DNA from: Bacteroidia bacterium
Lineage (GTDB): Bacteria; Bacteroidota; Bacteroidia; JADZBD01
NCBI GenBank assembly: GCA_020054095.1
Contig: JAGVMA010000052.1
Location: forward strand, 186,001 to 250,000
DNA: 64,000 nt
Direction: 5' to 3'
The position numbers and the translations under genes are program-made. How positions within the stretch are numbered: the first letter of the stretch is position 1; the number at the start of each line of letters is the position of its first letter. A model generated the notes under the pieces. That model ran no database searches and was not told the origin of the DNA. It saw nothing but the letters and a program-made list of their open reading frames with translations. Shown here piece by piece: positions 10,357 to 19,975 of the stretch.

Positions 10357-11154
10357 ATGGCTAAATCAGTTATTTTAAAAAATGCCCAAGAAATAGAGTT
10401 AATAAGAAAAAGTTCTTTACTTGTTGGAAAAACCTTAGCCGAAGTGGCGAAACTAATTGAGCCGGGCGTTACAACCGCCAAGCTCGATAAAGTAGCAGAA
10501 GAGTTTATAAGAGATAATGGAGCCATACCCGCTTTCAAGGGTTATAACGGCTTCCCTTTTTCGCTTTGCATATCGCCTAACGATGTAGTAGTTCACGGAT
10601 TTCCGAGCAATTATACACTAAATGAAGGCGATATACTATCGGTTGATTGTGGTACAATTTTAAACGGTTTTTATGGCGATTCGGCTTACACATTTACAGT
10701 AGGCGAAATAGCCGATGAAACCAAACAATTGTTAAAAACCACTAAAGAATCGCTTTACAAAGCAATAGAACAATGTGTGGAAGGCAAACGAGTGGGCGAC
10801 ATAAGCAATACCGTAGAACAGCATTGTGAGGCAAAAGGTTACGGAATAGTGCGCGAGTTAGTGGGGCACGGTGTAGGCAAGCAATTGCACGAATCACCCG
10901 AAATACCCAACTATGGCAAAAGAGGCACCGGAATGAAACTGCAATACGGAATGGTAATAGCCATAGAACCGATGATAAACATGGGAAAACGTAATGTGAA
11001 ACAAGACAATGACGGATGGACTATACGCACACAAGATGGAAAACCATCAGCACACTTTGAACACACCGTAGCAATAGGTAAAACAACAGCTGATATACTT
11101 TCATCGTTTGCACCGATAGAAGAAGTATTAGAAAAACAAAAAGTACTGATATAA
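10357..11154 (+). CDS. map: Type I methionine aminopeptidase
   Basis: MetAP type I, 265 residues, which removes the initiator methionine from nascent chains. The metal ligands are recognisable in order: Asp in LSVDCGT, Asp in FYGDSAYTF, His in [12 protein letters not shown], Glu in AIEPMINMG and Glu in HFEHTVAIG. It starts 8 nt after secY and ends 5 nt before infA, so it is co-transcribed with translation genes. Confidence 0.96.
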   Translation: MAKSVILKNAQEIELIRKSSLLVGKTLAEVAKLIEPGVTTAKLDKVAEEFIRDNGAIPAFKGYNGFPFSLCISPNDVVVHGFPSNYTLNEGDILSVDCGTILNGFYGDSAYTFTVGEIADETKQLLKTTKESLYKAIEQCVEGKRVGDISNTVEQHCEAKGYGIVRELVGHGVGKQLHESPEIPNYGKRGTGMKLQYGMVIAIEPMINMGKRNVKQDNDGWTIRTQDGKPSAHFEHTVAIGKTTADILSSFAPIEEVLEKQKVLI

Positions 11155-11159
11155 AATAT

Positions 11160-11378
11160 ATGGCTAAACAGTCGCTAATAGAACAAGATGGAACAATAGT
11201 AGAATCATTGTCAAACGCAATGTTTCGAGTAGAGTTGGAGAATGGCCACATAGTAATAGCGCACATTTCGGGTAAAATGCGCATGCACTATATAAGAATA
11301 CTACCCGGTGATAAGGTGAAGTTGGAAATGTCGCCTTATGACTTAACTAAAGCAAGAATAATTTTCAGATATAAATAA
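11160..11378 (+). CDS. infA: Translation initiation factor IF-1
   Basis: IF-1, 72 residues, a single OB fold that binds the 30S A site. Family segments are [17 protein letters not shown] and [21 protein letters not shown]. Length and place upstream of rpmJ are standard. Confidence 0.97.
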   Translation: MAKQSLIEQDGTIVESLSNAMFRVELENGHIVIAHISGKMRMHYIRILPGDKVKLEMSPYDLTKARIIFRYK

Positions 11379-11386
11379 AACATAAA

Positions 11387-11503
11387 ATGAAAGTAAGATC
11401 ATCCATAAAAAAAAGAAGTGCTGACTGCAAAATAGTTAGAAGAAAAGGTCGCTTGTATATCATCAACAAGAAAAACCCAAAATTCAAACAACGTCAGAAA
11501 TAA
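11387..11503 (+). CDS. rpmJ: 50S ribosomal protein L36 (cysteine-depleted form)
   Basis: A 38-codon gene between infA and rpsM, starting [20 protein letters not shown] and ending KFKQRQK, clearly L36. Of the four zinc ligands in the classical Cys-Cys-Cys-His form (11, 14, 27, 33 in E. coli numbering) only Cys14 remains; position 11 is Ser and 27 is Asn. This is a zinc-independent form of the kind known in Bacteroidota. Confidence 0.95.
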   Translation: MKVRSSIKKRSADCKIVRRKGRLYIINKKNPKFKQRQK

Positions 11504-11534
11504 ACAAAAACTAAAAACCACTAAATAAAAATAA

Positions 11535-11915
11535 ATGGCAAGGATTGCAGGTATAGATTTACCAAGAAACAAAAGAGGCGAAATAGGCCTTACTTACATT
11601 TTCGGTATTGGCCGCAGCAGAGCTCGCACCATATTGAAAAACGCAGGTATCAGTTTAGATAAAAAAGTACAAGACTGGACTGACGAAGAACAAAACAAAA
11701 TAAGAAACGGTATTAACGACAACTTTAAAGTAGAAGGTGCGCTTCGCTCAGAAACGCAACTTAGCATAAAGCGCATTGTTGATATTGGTACTTATCGTGG
11801 TGGTCGCCACCGTGGCGGATTACCAGTGCGCGGACAACGCACACGCACCAATGCACGTACCCGCAAAGGAAAACGCAAAACAATTGCGAACAAAAAGAAA
11901 GCAACTAAAGGATAG
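11535..11915 (+). CDS. rpsM: 30S ribosomal protein S13
   Basis: S13, 126 residues, with helix-two-turns-helix architecture. It begins [22 protein letters not shown] and has the C-terminal [16 protein letters not shown] signature, followed by a basic tail that reaches the P-site tRNA. Next to rpsK as expected. Confidence 0.97.
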   Translation: MARIAGIDLPRNKRGEIGLTYIFGIGRSRARTILKNAGISLDKKVQDWTDEEQNKIRNGINDNFKVEGALRSETQLSIKRIVDIGTYRGGRHRGGLPVRGQRTRTNARTRKGKRKTIANKKKATKG

Positions 11916-11934
11916 AAAATAACCAATAATAAAA

Positions 11935-12345
11935 ATGGCAAAACAAGAAGCACAACAAGCCGGTAAACCGGTAAAAGCTAAAAAGCGTGTTGTAAAAGTT
12001 GAAGCAGTAGGCGAAGCACATATTGACGCTAATTTCAACAACATCATCATTTCGTTAACCAATACTCAAGGGCAAGTTATTGCATGGTCATCGGCCGGCA
12101 AAATGGGTTTCAGAGGTTCAAAAAAGAACACACCTTATGCTGCTCAGTTAGCTGCTGCCGATTGTGGTAAAGTAGCATTTGAGGCAGGTTTACGTAAAGT
12201 AAAAGTTTATGTAAAAGGTCCGGGAGCCGGTCGCGAATCAGCTATTCGCAGCTTAGGCACAGTAGGTATTGAAGTTACCGAAATAATGGACATCACTCCT
12301 ATGCCACATAACGGATGCCGCCCATCTAAACACCGCAGAGTTTAA
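11935..12345 (+). CDS. rpsK: 30S ribosomal protein S11
   Basis: S11, 136 residues. Visible motifs are [32 protein letters not shown] and the C-terminal [15 protein letters not shown]11 lies on the 30S platform beside the mRNA exit. It has a short lysine-rich N-terminal extension. Confidence 0.97.
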   Translation: MAKQEAQQAGKPVKAKKRVVKVEAVGEAHIDANFNNIIISLTNTQGQVIAWSSAGKMGFRGSKKNTPYAAQLAAADCGKVAFEAGLRKVKVYVKGPGAGRESAIRSLGTVGIEVTEIMDITPMPHNGCRPSKHRRV

Positions 12346-12389
12346 TACGCAATAAATAACTAACGATTATAAATTCATAATTAATAAAA

Positions 12390-12995
12390 ATGGCCAGATA
12401 CAGAGGACCGCAATCGAAAATAGCTCGCAAGTTCAAAGAACCAATCTTCGGACCCGACAAATATCTTGAAAAGAAAAACTACCCTCCGGGTATGCATGGT
12501 TTATCAAAAAAACGCATGAAACAATCGGAGTATGCAATACAATTACAAGAAAAACAAAAAGCAAAATACACCTATGGTATTTTAGAGCGTCAGTTCTCTA
12601 ATATCTTTTTGCGTGCAGCACGCATGAAAGGAATTACCGGTGCTAACTTGCTTAAACTTTGCGAAGCTCGCTTAGACAACGTGGTTTACCGCATGGGAAT
12701 TGCCCCTACTCGCATGGCTGCACGCCAATTAGTAGGCCACAGGCACATTACTGTGAATGGTGATTTAATTAATATCGCATCGTTTACGCTTAAAGCTGGC
12801 GATGTAGTAGAAGTTCGCGAACGCTCTAAATCAATGGAAGTTATCAGCAACTCAGTTGCTTCATCAGCCGCTGTTTACTCTTGGATAGAGTTTGATAAAA
12901 AAACCTTAACAGGCAAATTTATCAGCATGCCCGAGCGCGAGCAAATTCCTGAAAACATTAAAGAACAATTAATCGTTGAGTTGTACTCTAAGTAA
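12390..12995 (+). CDS. rpsD: 30S ribosomal protein S4
   Basis: S4, 201 residues, a 16S assembly initiator. The S4 RNA-binding domain is at about residues 90-160 ([33 protein letters not shown]). The N-terminus lacks a four-cysteine zinc knuckle, so it is the zinc-free form. The 96-nt gap to rpoA holds a short stem (ACTCG/CGAGT near 13022-13036) of unknown role. Confidence 0.97.
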   Translation: MARYRGPQSKIARKFKEPIFGPDKYLEKKNYPPGMHGLSKKRMKQSEYAIQLQEKQKAKYTYGILERQFSNIFLRAARMKGITGANLLKLCEARLDNVVYRMGIAPTRMAARQLVGHRHITVNGDLINIASFTLKAGDVVEVRERSKSMEVISNSVASSAAVYSWIEFDKKTLTGKFISMPEREQIPENIKEQLIVELYSK

Positions 12996-13091
12996 TTCTT
13001 AACGATAGTCTGCTGATAACTGACTCGCAAAACGAGTTATGTCAATCAGAATAAAAATAAAATTTGCAACCTAAAAAATAAAAAAAACAAC

Positions 13092-14084
13092 ATGGCAATA
13101 TTAGCATTTCAAAAACCCGATAAAGTAGTATTACTTAATGCAAATGATACTGAAGGACAATTCGAATTCCGCCCATTGGAGCCCGGTTACGGCATCACCA
13201 TCGGAAACGCTTTGCGCAGAATTCTACTTTCTTCTTTAGAAGGACACGCTATCACTGCAATACGCATTGAAGGTGTGGAACACGAATTTAGCACCATTAA
13301 AGGTGTAGTTGAAGATGTAACAGAGATAGTACTTAATTTAAAACAAGTTCGTTTTAAAAAACAAATTGAAGGTACCGACTTTGAAAAAGTAACTGTTACC
13401 ATCAGCGGTAAAAACCAATTTACTGCCGGAGATATTGGCAAATTTACTAACGGCTACCAAGTTTTAAACTCAGATTTAGTTATCTGTAACATGGAAAGCA
13501 ATGTGAAATTGAAAATAGAATTGCTCTTGAACAAAGGTCGGGGATACGTTCCCGCTGAAGAAAACAAACCATCAAGCTCTTTCCAAGGGTTTGTTGCTAT
13601 TGATTCTATCTTCACTCCTGTTCGAAATGTAAAATACACTATTGAGAACTACCGTGTGGAGCAAAAAACCGATTACGAAAAATTACTTTTAGATATCGTT
13701 ACAGATGGATCTATCCACCCGAAAGATGCTTTAAAAGAAGCTGCTAAAATTCTTATTCACCACTTTATGTTATTTTCTGACGAGCGCATTACACTCGATT
13801 CGGAAGAAAAAACAGAAAGCGAAGAATTTGACGAAACATCATTACACATGCGTCAACTATTAAAAACCAAATTATCTGACATGGATTTATCGGTACGCGC
13901 ACTAAACTGCTTAAAAGCAGCCGATGTAGAAACATTAGCCGATTTAGTATCGTTCAACAAAAACGACCTATTGAAATTCCGCAACTTTGGAAAAAAATCA
14001 TTAACCGAATTAGAAGACTTAGTTGCTGCAAAAGGATTAAACTTCGGAATGAACTTGGCAAAATATAAATTAGACAAAGAATAA
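13092..14084 (+). CDS. rpoA: DNA-directed RNA polymerase subunit alpha
   Basis: RpoA, 330 residues. The N-terminal dimerisation and assembly domain carries [21 protein letters not shown]. The C-terminal domain (about residues 258-325) has the helix-hairpin-helix segments for UP-element and activator contacts ([34 protein letters not shown]). It lies between rpsD and rplQ, the standard alpha-operon order. Confidence 0.98.
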   Translation: MAILAFQKPDKVVLLNANDTEGQFEFRPLEPGYGITIGNALRRILLSSLEGHAITAIRIEGVEHEFSTIKGVVEDVTEIVLNLKQVRFKKQIEGTDFEKVTVTISGKNQFTAGDIGKFTNGYQVLNSDLVICNMESNVKLKIELLLNKGRGYVPAEENKPSSSFQGFVAIDSIFTPVRNVKYTIENYRVEQKTDYEKLLLDIVTDGSIHPKDALKEAAKILIHHFMLFSDERITLDSEEKTESEEFDETSLHMRQLLKTKLSDMDLSVRALNCLKAADVETLADLVSFNKNDLLKFRNFGKKSLTELEDLVAAKGLNFGMNLAKYKLDKE

Positions 14085-14154
14085 ACGAGTACAAAAGATT
14101 ATCACTTGTGTATTTACACAGATATAACAGACTTAGTACTTAATACAATTTAAA

Positions 14155-14643
14155 ATGAGACACGGAAATAAAAGAAACCATTTAGGAAGAAAAAAAGCCC
14201 ACGTTGAGTCGTTGCTTTCTAACCTTGCTTCTTCGCTTATACTTAAGAAAAGAATCAATACTACAGTAGCAAAAGCAAAAGCATTAAAAAGCTATGTAGA
14301 GCCAATCATCACAAAATCAAAAGCAGACAATACACACTCGCGCAGAGTAGTATTCAGCTACCTTCAAAACAAAGAAGCAGTTACTACTCTTTTCAGAGAT
14401 GTGGCTGTAAAAGTAGCGGACAGAAAAGGCGGTTACACACGCATCATTAAAACGGGTGTACGCTTGGGCGATAAAGCCGAAATGTGTTTATTAGAATTAG
14501 TTGATTTCAACGAACTATACACAGCGGGCAAAGCAAGTGGTGCAGGCGAGAAAAAAGCAAAAACCACTCGCAGAAGCAGAAGTTCAGCAAAGAAAAAAGA
14601 AGCAACTACTGAAACTAACACTGCAGAAACAAAAAGTGAATAA
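14155..14643 (+). CDS. rplQ: 50S ribosomal protein L17 with C-terminal extension
   Basis: L17, 162 residues. The core of about 116 residues starts [20 protein letters not shown] and ends around VDFNELY. It is followed by about 45 residues of low-complexity A, K, S, T, R and E sequence, probably disordered. It is the last gene of the ribosomal superoperon, with a strong terminator 27 nt after the stop. Confidence 0.96.
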   Translation: MRHGNKRNHLGRKKAHVESLLSNLASSLILKKRINTTVAKAKALKSYVEPIITKSKADNTHSRRVVFSYLQNKEAVTTLFRDVAVKVADRKGGYTRIIKTGVRLGDKAEMCLLELVDFNELYTAGKASGAGEKKAKTTRRSRSSAKKKEATTETNTAETKSE

Positions 14644-14670
14644 GTTTTTAAACTCTGTTTTATAAAGACG

Positions 14671-14704
14671 AAAAAGGATGAAGTATTTTTGCTTCATCCT
14701 TTTT
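14671..14704 (+). terminator. Intrinsic terminator closing the ribosomal superoperon
   Basis: A perfect 13-bp stem (14671-14683 with 14692-14704, core AAGGATGAAG/CTTCATCCTT) has an 8-nt loop and runs into T residues through 14708. It lies 27 nt after the rplQ stop and before carA. Confidence 0.92.
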
Positions 14705-14735
14705 TTTTAACATAAAAAAACAAAAGACGACAACT

Positions 14736-15878
14736 ATGAAATACGCCACCAAAAAAGATGCAGTTTTACTTTTAGCCGATGGAAAAGTGTTTAACGGAAA
14801 AGCCGCAGGCGCAAATGGAACAGCAACCGGTGAAATATGTTTTAATACAGGATTAACGGGTTATCAAGAAATATTTACCGATCCATCCTATTTCGGACAA
14901 CTAATGGTAATGACCAATGTGCACATTGGCAACTATGGCATTCATGCTGATGAGATAGAAAGCGAATCAGCAAAAATTGCAGGACTAATCGTTCGCAACT
15001 TCAGCGATTTTCATTCGCGCTACTCGGCAAACATGAGCATTAACCAATACTTAGTAAAAAACAATATTGCCTGCATTGCCGAAGTTGATACACGAGCAGT
15101 AGTAAGATACATTCGCGATAAAGGCGCTATGAATGCAATCATAAGCACCGAAACTACCGATATAGAAAAATTAAAAACACTACTTGCAAAAGTTCCATCC
15201 ATGGAAGGATTGGAATTATCATCAAAAGTTACTACCACTAAACCTTATCACTTTGGAGATAAAAATGCAAAATACAAAGTGAGTGTATTGGATTTAGGAG
15301 TGAAGAAAAATATTTTGCGCATGCTTGCTGAACGCAATTGCTACTTGCAAGTTTTCCCGATGAACAGTACCAAAGATGAAATGACAGCGTGGAACCCCGA
15401 TGGATTTATGATAAGCAACGGTCCTGGCGATCCATCGGCAATGCCGCAAGTTGTAAAAAATGTAGCCAATGTTATAAATGCAAACTATGCTGTAATAGGT
15501 ATTTGTTTAGGCCACCAAGTAATTGCACAAGTAAACGGATTGAAAACTTATAAAATGCATAACGGCCACCGCGGCACTAATCATCCTGTTAAAAATATTA
15601 TTTCGGGTAGAGATGAAATCACATCGCAGAACCATGGTTTTGCAGTAAAAGCAGAAGACATAAGGCAAGCAAAAAATGTGGAAGTAACACACATTAACTT
15701 AAATGATGATACCATAGAAGGGCTGCGAATGACAAACAAAAATGTTTTTAGTGTACAATATCACCCGGAGGCAAGCCCCGGCCCGCACGATTCACGTTAC
15801 TTGTTTGATGATTTTATTTCGATGATGGAAAAGGTAAAGTTGGCTAAAAAAACTAACCCTGAAAAAATAACTGCCTGA
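14736..15878 (+). CDS. carA: Carbamoyl-phosphate synthase small (glutaminase) subunit
   Basis: CarA, 380 residues, which hydrolyses glutamine to feed ammonia to CarB for pyrimidine and arginine synthesis. The N-terminal small-subunit domain (NTGLTGYQEIFTDPSYFGQ) is followed by a class I glutamine amidotransferase domain with nucleophile Cys257 in GICLGHQVIA and His343/Glu345 in QYHPEASPG. carB is not adjacent. It begins 32 nt after the ribosomal terminator with no recognisable promoter consensus. Confidence 0.97.
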   Translation: MKYATKKDAVLLLADGKVFNGKAAGANGTATGEICFNTGLTGYQEIFTDPSYFGQLMVMTNVHIGNYGIHADEIESESAKIAGLIVRNFSDFHSRYSANMSINQYLVKNNIACIAEVDTRAVVRYIRDKGAMNAIISTETTDIEKLKTLLAKVPSMEGLELSSKVTTTKPYHFGDKNAKYKVSVLDLGVKKNILRMLAERNCYLQVFPMNSTKDEMTAWNPDGFMISNGPGDPSAMPQVVKNVANVINANYAVIGICLGHQVIAQVNGLKTYKMHNGHRGTNHPVKNIISGRDEITSQNHGFAVKAEDIRQAKNVEVTHINLNDDTIEGLRMTNKNVFSVQYHPEASPGPHDSRYLFDDFISMMEKVKLAKKTNPEKITA

Positions 15879-15882
15879 TTTT

Positions 15883-15913
15883 TTTGTTTATACGTATAAT
15901 ATTTTTATTTTTG
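15883..15913 (+). promoter_or_regulatory. Bacteroidota-type promoter of the toxin-antitoxin pair
   Basis: The -33 box TTTG (15883-15886) and the -7 box TATTTTTG (15906-15913) are separated by 19 bp, an exact match to the Bacteroides-type consensus TTTG-N19-TAnnTTTG. The antitoxin ATG at 15932 follows 18 nt later. Confidence 0.75.
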
Positions 15914-15924
15914 TCGTATAAACA
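15885..15924. promoter_or_regulatory. Palindromic candidate operator inside the TA promoter
   Basis: A perfect 12-bp palindrome TTATACGTATAA (15888-15899) lies in the promoter spacer. In addition 15885-15894 (TGTTTATACG) and 15915-15924 (CGTATAAACA) form a perfect 10-bp inverted repeat flanking the -7 box. Type II antitoxins commonly repress their own promoters through such sites; binding here is inferred. Confidence 0.6.
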
Positions 15925-15931
15925 TAAAGCC

Positions 15932-16189
15932 ATGGATGCAAAAGTTACACTCAGTTTTGATGAATCAGTTATCTCTAAAGCAAAACGCTTTGCCGATGAT
16001 AACAACATCAGTTTATCTCGCCTCACAGAGTTTTTGCTACGTAAAGTAACCACAGGTAATTATCAATCTTTAGATGATTTGCCCGTTGCCGATTGGGTAA
16101 ACATGGTAGCCGAAGGACAAACTGAATACATCACTAAACCCAAATCAAGAAAAGATTTAAAGAAAGAATACCTTAAATCTCGCAAATGA
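15932..16189 (+). CDS. Antitoxin-like DUF6364-type protein
   Basis: An 85-residue protein. The N-terminal stretch (AKVTLSFDESVISKAKRFAD, then NISLSRLTEFLL) fits the ribbon-helix-helix-like DUF6364 antitoxin family; the basic C-terminus would contact the toxin. The frame continues upstream to 15884, but the start at 15932 is preferred because the upstream ATG overlaps the promoter. Its stop overlaps the next start (ATGA at 16186-16189), indicating translational coupling with the PIN-domain gene. The pair is an inferred type II toxin-antitoxin module. Confidence 0.75.
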   Translation: MDAKVTLSFDESVISKAKRFADDNNISLSRLTEFLLRKVTTGNYQSLDDLPVADWVNMVAEGQTEYITKPKSRKDLKKEYLKSRK

Positions 16190-16608
16190 ATATTTTTTTG
16201 GATGCCAATATTTTGGTATCGGTTTTAAATAACGAGTACCCTGCTTTTACTTATTCTGCGCGTGTGTTATCATTAGCCGATAGCAGTAGATTTAAAATTT
16301 ATACATCGCCCATTTGCCTTGCAATAGCATTTTATTTTTCCGAAAAGAAAAGTGGAACTGCAATGGCAAAACAAAAAATTGAAATGTTATCGCGCAAGCT
16401 GAACATTGCCGATTGCAATAAAACAGATGTGCTGCAAGCAATAAGTAACAAAAAAGTAAACGACCTTGAAGATGGTATGGAATATTATGCAGCAATGCGC
16501 GCCAAATGCAAATGTATTGTTACACAGGATGTAACCGATTTTTATTTTGCTGATGCCGAAGTACTTAATGCCGAAGATTTTGTAGAAAACTATCTCATAA
16601 AAAAATAA
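16186..16608 (+). CDS. PIN-domain ribonuclease toxin (VapC-like)
   Basis: A 140-residue protein with a PIN fold. The likely acidic metal site is Asp6 (FLDANIL), Asp96 in NDLEDGMEYYAA and Asp118 in VTQDVTDF; a mid-chain Glu (Glu53) may complete it. PIN toxins cleave RNA, often tRNA or rRNA, and are neutralised by the antitoxin encoded immediately upstream. All key acids are present, so nothing suggests inactivation. It ends 1 nt before the miaE-like gene, so the module is inserted tightly between carA and tRNA-modification genes. Confidence 0.78.
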   Translation: MNIFLDANILVSVLNNEYPAFTYSARVLSLADSSRFKIYTSPICLAIAFYFSEKKSGTAMAKQKIEMLSRKLNIADCNKTDVLQAISNKKVNDLEDGMEYYAAMRAKCKCIVTQDVTDFYFADAEVLNAEDFVENYLIKK

Positions 16609-16609
16609 A

Positions 16610-17191
16610 ATGTTAGGATTAAAATTACCAACCGACCCACGCTGGGTTAACATAGTTGAAACCAACATTGACGAAATATTAACCGACCACGCATGGTGCG
16701 AACAGAAAGCAGCTTCTAATGCCATTTCAATTATTGTAGGCTATCCGGAGCATACCGAAATGGTGGATGCATTACTCGAACTTGCGAAAGAAGAAATTAC
16801 TCATTTCGAAATGGTACACCAAAAAATTAAAGAGCGCGGAAATGTTTTGGGCAAAGAGCGTAAAGATGCTTACGTAAATCAGCTTTATAAATTTATGCGC
16901 ACGGGTTATAAACGCGAAATTGTATTGATAGACCGCTTACTTTTTTCGGCAATGATTGAAGCTCGCAGTTGCGAGCGCTTTAAAGTGTTGAGCCAAAACA
17001 TTTCTGATAAAACTATGGCCTCATTCTATCACGATTTAATGGTATCAGAAGCAAACCATTACACCATGTTTATTGGCTTCGCAAAAAAATATGCTTGTGG
17101 CGAAGATGTGGACAAGCGCTGGAAAGAATGGCTTGCTTTTGAAGCCGAAGTAATTGCAAACTACGGCAAGTCTGAAACCATACATGGATAG
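16610..17191 (+). CDS. miaE: tRNA-(ms2io6A)-hydroxylase, MiaE-like diiron enzyme
   Basis: A 193-residue ferritin-like four-helix protein. Candidate diiron ligands are Glu31 (WCEQKAAS), Glu62 and His65 (EEITHF), Glu117 (IEARSCE), and Glu147 and His150 (SEANH), matching MiaE-type proteins. MiaE hydroxylates the isopentenyl group of ms2i6A37 in tRNA using O2. The gene follows the toxin by 1 nt and may share its transcript. alaS follows after 68 nt with its own promoter. Confidence 0.85.
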   Translation: MLGLKLPTDPRWVNIVETNIDEILTDHAWCEQKAASNAISIIVGYPEHTEMVDALLELAKEEITHFEMVHQKIKERGNVLGKERKDAYVNQLYKFMRTGYKREIVLIDRLLFSAMIEARSCERFKVLSQNISDKTMASFYHDLMVSEANHYTMFIGFAKKYACGEDVDKRWKEWLAFEAEVIANYGKSETIHG

Positions 17192-17215
17192 CCAATCGGT
17201 AATTAAGCAATGATT

Positions 17216-17242
17216 TTTGTTGACAACTAATTAGTATTTTTG
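17216..17242 (+). promoter_or_regulatory. Candidate alaS promoter
   Basis: An exact -7 box TATTTTTG lies at 17235-17242, with TTTG at 17216-17219 (15-bp spacer, shorter than ideal). The alaS ATG is 17 nt downstream. The -7 match is strong; the -33 assignment is uncertain. Confidence 0.5.
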
Positions 17243-17259
17243 CCACCTCATTATTTAGC

Positions 17260-19899
17260 ATGAACAGTAATAAAGTACGCGAACGATTTTTAGATTTTTT
17301 CAGAGCCAAAGGCCACGAGATAGTGGGTTCTGCGCCAATGGTTGTAAAAAACGACCCAACACTGATGTTCAACAACAGCGGCATGGCTCCGTTTAAAGAT
17401 ATATTTTTAGGCAACGCCCCTGTTAAATTTCCGCGCATTGCCGATACTCAAAAGTGCTTGCGTGTAAGTGGTAAACACAACGATTTGGAAGAAGTGGGTG
17501 TTGACACTTATCACCACACCATGTTCGAAATGCTTGGCAACTGGAGTTTTGGCGATTACTTTAAAAAAGAAGCCATTGAATGGAGCTGGGAATTACTTGC
17601 CGGAGTTTATAGAATAGATACCGATAGAATTTACGTTACCGTATTTGAAGGTAGTGCCGAAGAAAATATTCCGTTTGACCAAGAAGCTTACAACAACTGG
17701 AAACGCTTTATAAGTGAAGACCGAATTTTACGCGGAAACAAAAAAGATAATTTTTGGGAGATGGGTGATACAGGCCCGTGCGGCCCGTGTTCAGAGATAC
17801 ACGTGGATGTGCGCGATGACAAAGAGCGAAAAAAAATTGATGGAAAAACATTAGTAAACGCAGGCCACCCACAAGTGATTGAAATCTGGAACAATGTGTT
17901 CATGGAATTTAATCGAAAAGCCGATGGCAGCTTAATAAAATTACCTGCTCAGCATGTGGATACAGGCATGGGTTTCGAGCGGCTGTGCATGGTATTGCAA
18001 GGCAAAAAATCGAATTACGATACGGATGTTTTTCAGCCCATCATTAATAAGATAGAAGATATTTCCGGATTGCGCTACCGAGCTGATGCACCAAGCAAAA
18101 GCGAAGATGTTATAAATATTGCAATGCGTGTTATTGCCGATCACATTCGTGCCATTTCGTTTTCAGTTGCTGATGGACAGTTGCCAAGCAATACAGGTGC
18201 CGGCTATGTTATCCGCAGAATTTTAAGACGCGCTATCCGCTACGGATACCAATCGCTTAATTTAAAGGAACCATTTATGCACCGCTTGGTTCCGGTGCTT
18301 GCTAATCAAATGGGCGCTGCTTTCCCTGAATTAGTTTCGCAAAAGCTGCTGATAGAAAAAGTTATAAAAGAAGAAGAAACATCTTTTTACCGCACGTTAG
18401 AAACCGGCCTCAAGAAAATTGACCAAGTGTGTATTGATGCCGTGAAAAATAAAAACGCTGTAATAGATGGCAAAATTGTTTTTGAATTGTACGATACATT
18501 TGGCTTCCCTGTTGATTTAACATCACTCATTGCGCGTGGTTATGAATTAAGCATTGACGAAACTGCTTTTAATGCCGAATTGGAAAAACAAAAAAACCGC
18601 TCACGCGATGCCACTGCCACAGATGCCGGAGATTGGGAAACAATTACAAAAACCGACAAACAGCAATCGGCATTTATTGGTTACGAAAAAACCGAGAGCG
18701 AAATAGAAATAATTAAATACCGAAAAGGAAAAGCAAAGGGAAAAGAATTATTTCAGTTGGTGTTTAACACCACACCTTTTTATGCCGAAAGTGGTGGCCA
18801 GGTAGGCGACACAGGCACAATTGAAAAAGGTGATAAAAAAATTTACATCACCGATACAAAAAAAGAAAACGGAGAGTGGATACATTTTGCCGATAAAATA
18901 ACCGATGACTTATCGGGTAAATGGACGGCAAAAATAAATACTGCCAAACGCAAACTCACCGAGAATAATCACAGCGCCACTCACCTCCTCCACGCTGCAT
19001 TGCGCAATGTACTTGGCACACATGTGGAGCAAAAGGGCTCGCTTGTAAATGATGAATATTTGCGTTTCGATTTTTCGCATTTCAGTAAAATAACCGAAGC
19101 TGAAATTACTACCATCGAAAATAGGGTGAACGAAAAGATAAGAGAAAACATTACTACTGAAATAAAAGAAATGCCAATTGCCGATGCTAAAAAGCAAGGT
19201 GCAATGGCACTGTTTGGCGAAAAGTATGGCGATGTGGTGCGCGTGGTTACCATTGATAAAAACTACTCGGTGGAATTGTGCGGAGGAACACATGTAAAAA
19301 ACACAGCACAAATAGGCACCTTTAAACTAACTGCCGAAACCGCTGTTGCTGCAGGCATCAGGCGTATTGAAGCCATCACTTCAGTAAAAGCCGAAGCGCA
19401 TTTGAATAATCAAATTGCTGAATTGCATCAGTTAAAAGCATTGCTCAAAAACCCGAAAGATACTGCAAAAGCATTGCAGCAATTACTGGACGACAATGCA
19501 CAGTTAACTAAAAAATTAGAAAGTTTTGTTCGCGAAAAAGCAAAAGCAGTAAAAGATGCGCTGCTCCAACACCCCGATATTATTAACGGCACTTCGGTTA
19601 TTTGCAAAAAAATAGAATTAGATAATGCCGATGCAATTAAGGACATTGCATTTAGTTTAAAAAAAATACCTAATAGCTACACCGTGCTGGCGGCCATTGT
19701 TAATGGCAAGCCATCGCTCACGGTTGCAATAAGCGATGATGTGGTTGAACAAAAAAAATTAAATGCAGGGCAAATTGTGCGCGAACTGGCAAAAGAAATA
19801 CAAGGTGGTGGCGGTGGCCAAGCCAACTATGCTAATGCAGGTGGTACTAATGCTGCCGGAATAGAAGCCGCACTTAAAAAAGCGCTAACACTTATTTAG
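17260..19899 (+). CDS. alaS: Alanyl-tRNA synthetase
   Basis: AlaRS, 879 residues, full length. The class II catalytic core is at the N-terminus (RFLDFFRAKGHEIV, then HHTMFEMLGNWSFGDYFKKEA). The editing domain carries the zinc motif HSATHLLH with the partner CGGTH. The C-terminal C-Ala domain ends with the glycine-rich GGGGGQANYANAGG. It charges tRNA-Ala and clears Ser- or Gly-mischarged tRNA. It follows the miaE-like gene with its own promoter. Confidence 0.98.
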   Translation: MNSNKVRERFLDFFRAKGHEIVGSAPMVVKNDPTLMFNNSGMAPFKDIFLGNAPVKFPRIADTQKCLRVSGKHNDLEEVGVDTYHHTMFEMLGNWSFGDYFKKEAIEWSWELLAGVYRIDTDRIYVTVFEGSAEENIPFDQEAYNNWKRFISEDRILRGNKKDNFWEMGDTGPCGPCSEIHVDVRDDKERKKIDGKTLVNAGHPQVIEIWNNVFMEFNRKADGSLIKLPAQHVDTGMGFERLCMVLQGKKSNYDTDVFQPIINKIEDISGLRYRADAPSKSEDVINIAMRVIADHIRAISFSVADGQLPSNTGAGYVIRRILRRAIRYGYQSLNLKEPFMHRLVPVLANQMGAAFPELVSQKLLIEKVIKEEETSFYRTLETGLKKIDQVCIDAVKNKNAVIDGKIVFELYDTFGFPVDLTSLIARGYELSIDETAFNAELEKQKNRSRDATATDAGDWETITKTDKQQSAFIGYEKTESEIEIIKYRKGKAKGKELFQLVFNTTPFYAESGGQVGDTGTIEKGDKKIYITDTKKENGEWIHFADKITDDLSGKWTAKINTAKRKLTENNHSATHLLHAALRNVLGTHVEQKGSLVNDEYLRFDFSHFSKITEAEITTIENRVNEKIRENITTEIKEMPIADAKKQGAMALFGEKYGDVVRVVTIDKNYSVELCGGTHVKNTAQIGTFKLTAETAVAAGIRRIEAITSVKAEAHLNNQIAELHQLKALLKNPKDTAKALQQLLDDNAQLTKKLESFVREKAKAVKDALLQHPDIINGTSVICKKIELDNADAIKDIAFSLKKIPNSYTVLAAIVNGKPSLTVAISDDVVEQKKLNAGQIVRELAKEIQGGGGGQANYANAGGTNAAGIEAALKKALTLI

Positions 19900-19925
19900 T
19901 ATTCATCACTCCTTTTTTATGAGTG

Positions 19926-19963
19926 CCAATGCAACTAACAAGCATTGGTATTTGTCTTTTTTG
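19926..19963 (+). terminator. Probable weak terminator after alaS
   Basis: A 7-bp stem CCAATGC/GCATTGG (19926-19932 with 19942-19948) is followed by a T-rich run (TATTTGTCTTTTTT). The stem is short and the T tract starts a few bases later than ideal, so strength is uncertain. Confidence 0.45.
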
Positions 19964-19975
19964 TAAATCATTTTT

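Noticed and set aside
13018-13036. Short stem between rpsD and rpoA as a terminator or S4 operator
   Set aside because: Only about five pairs and no T-run; too weak to support either role.
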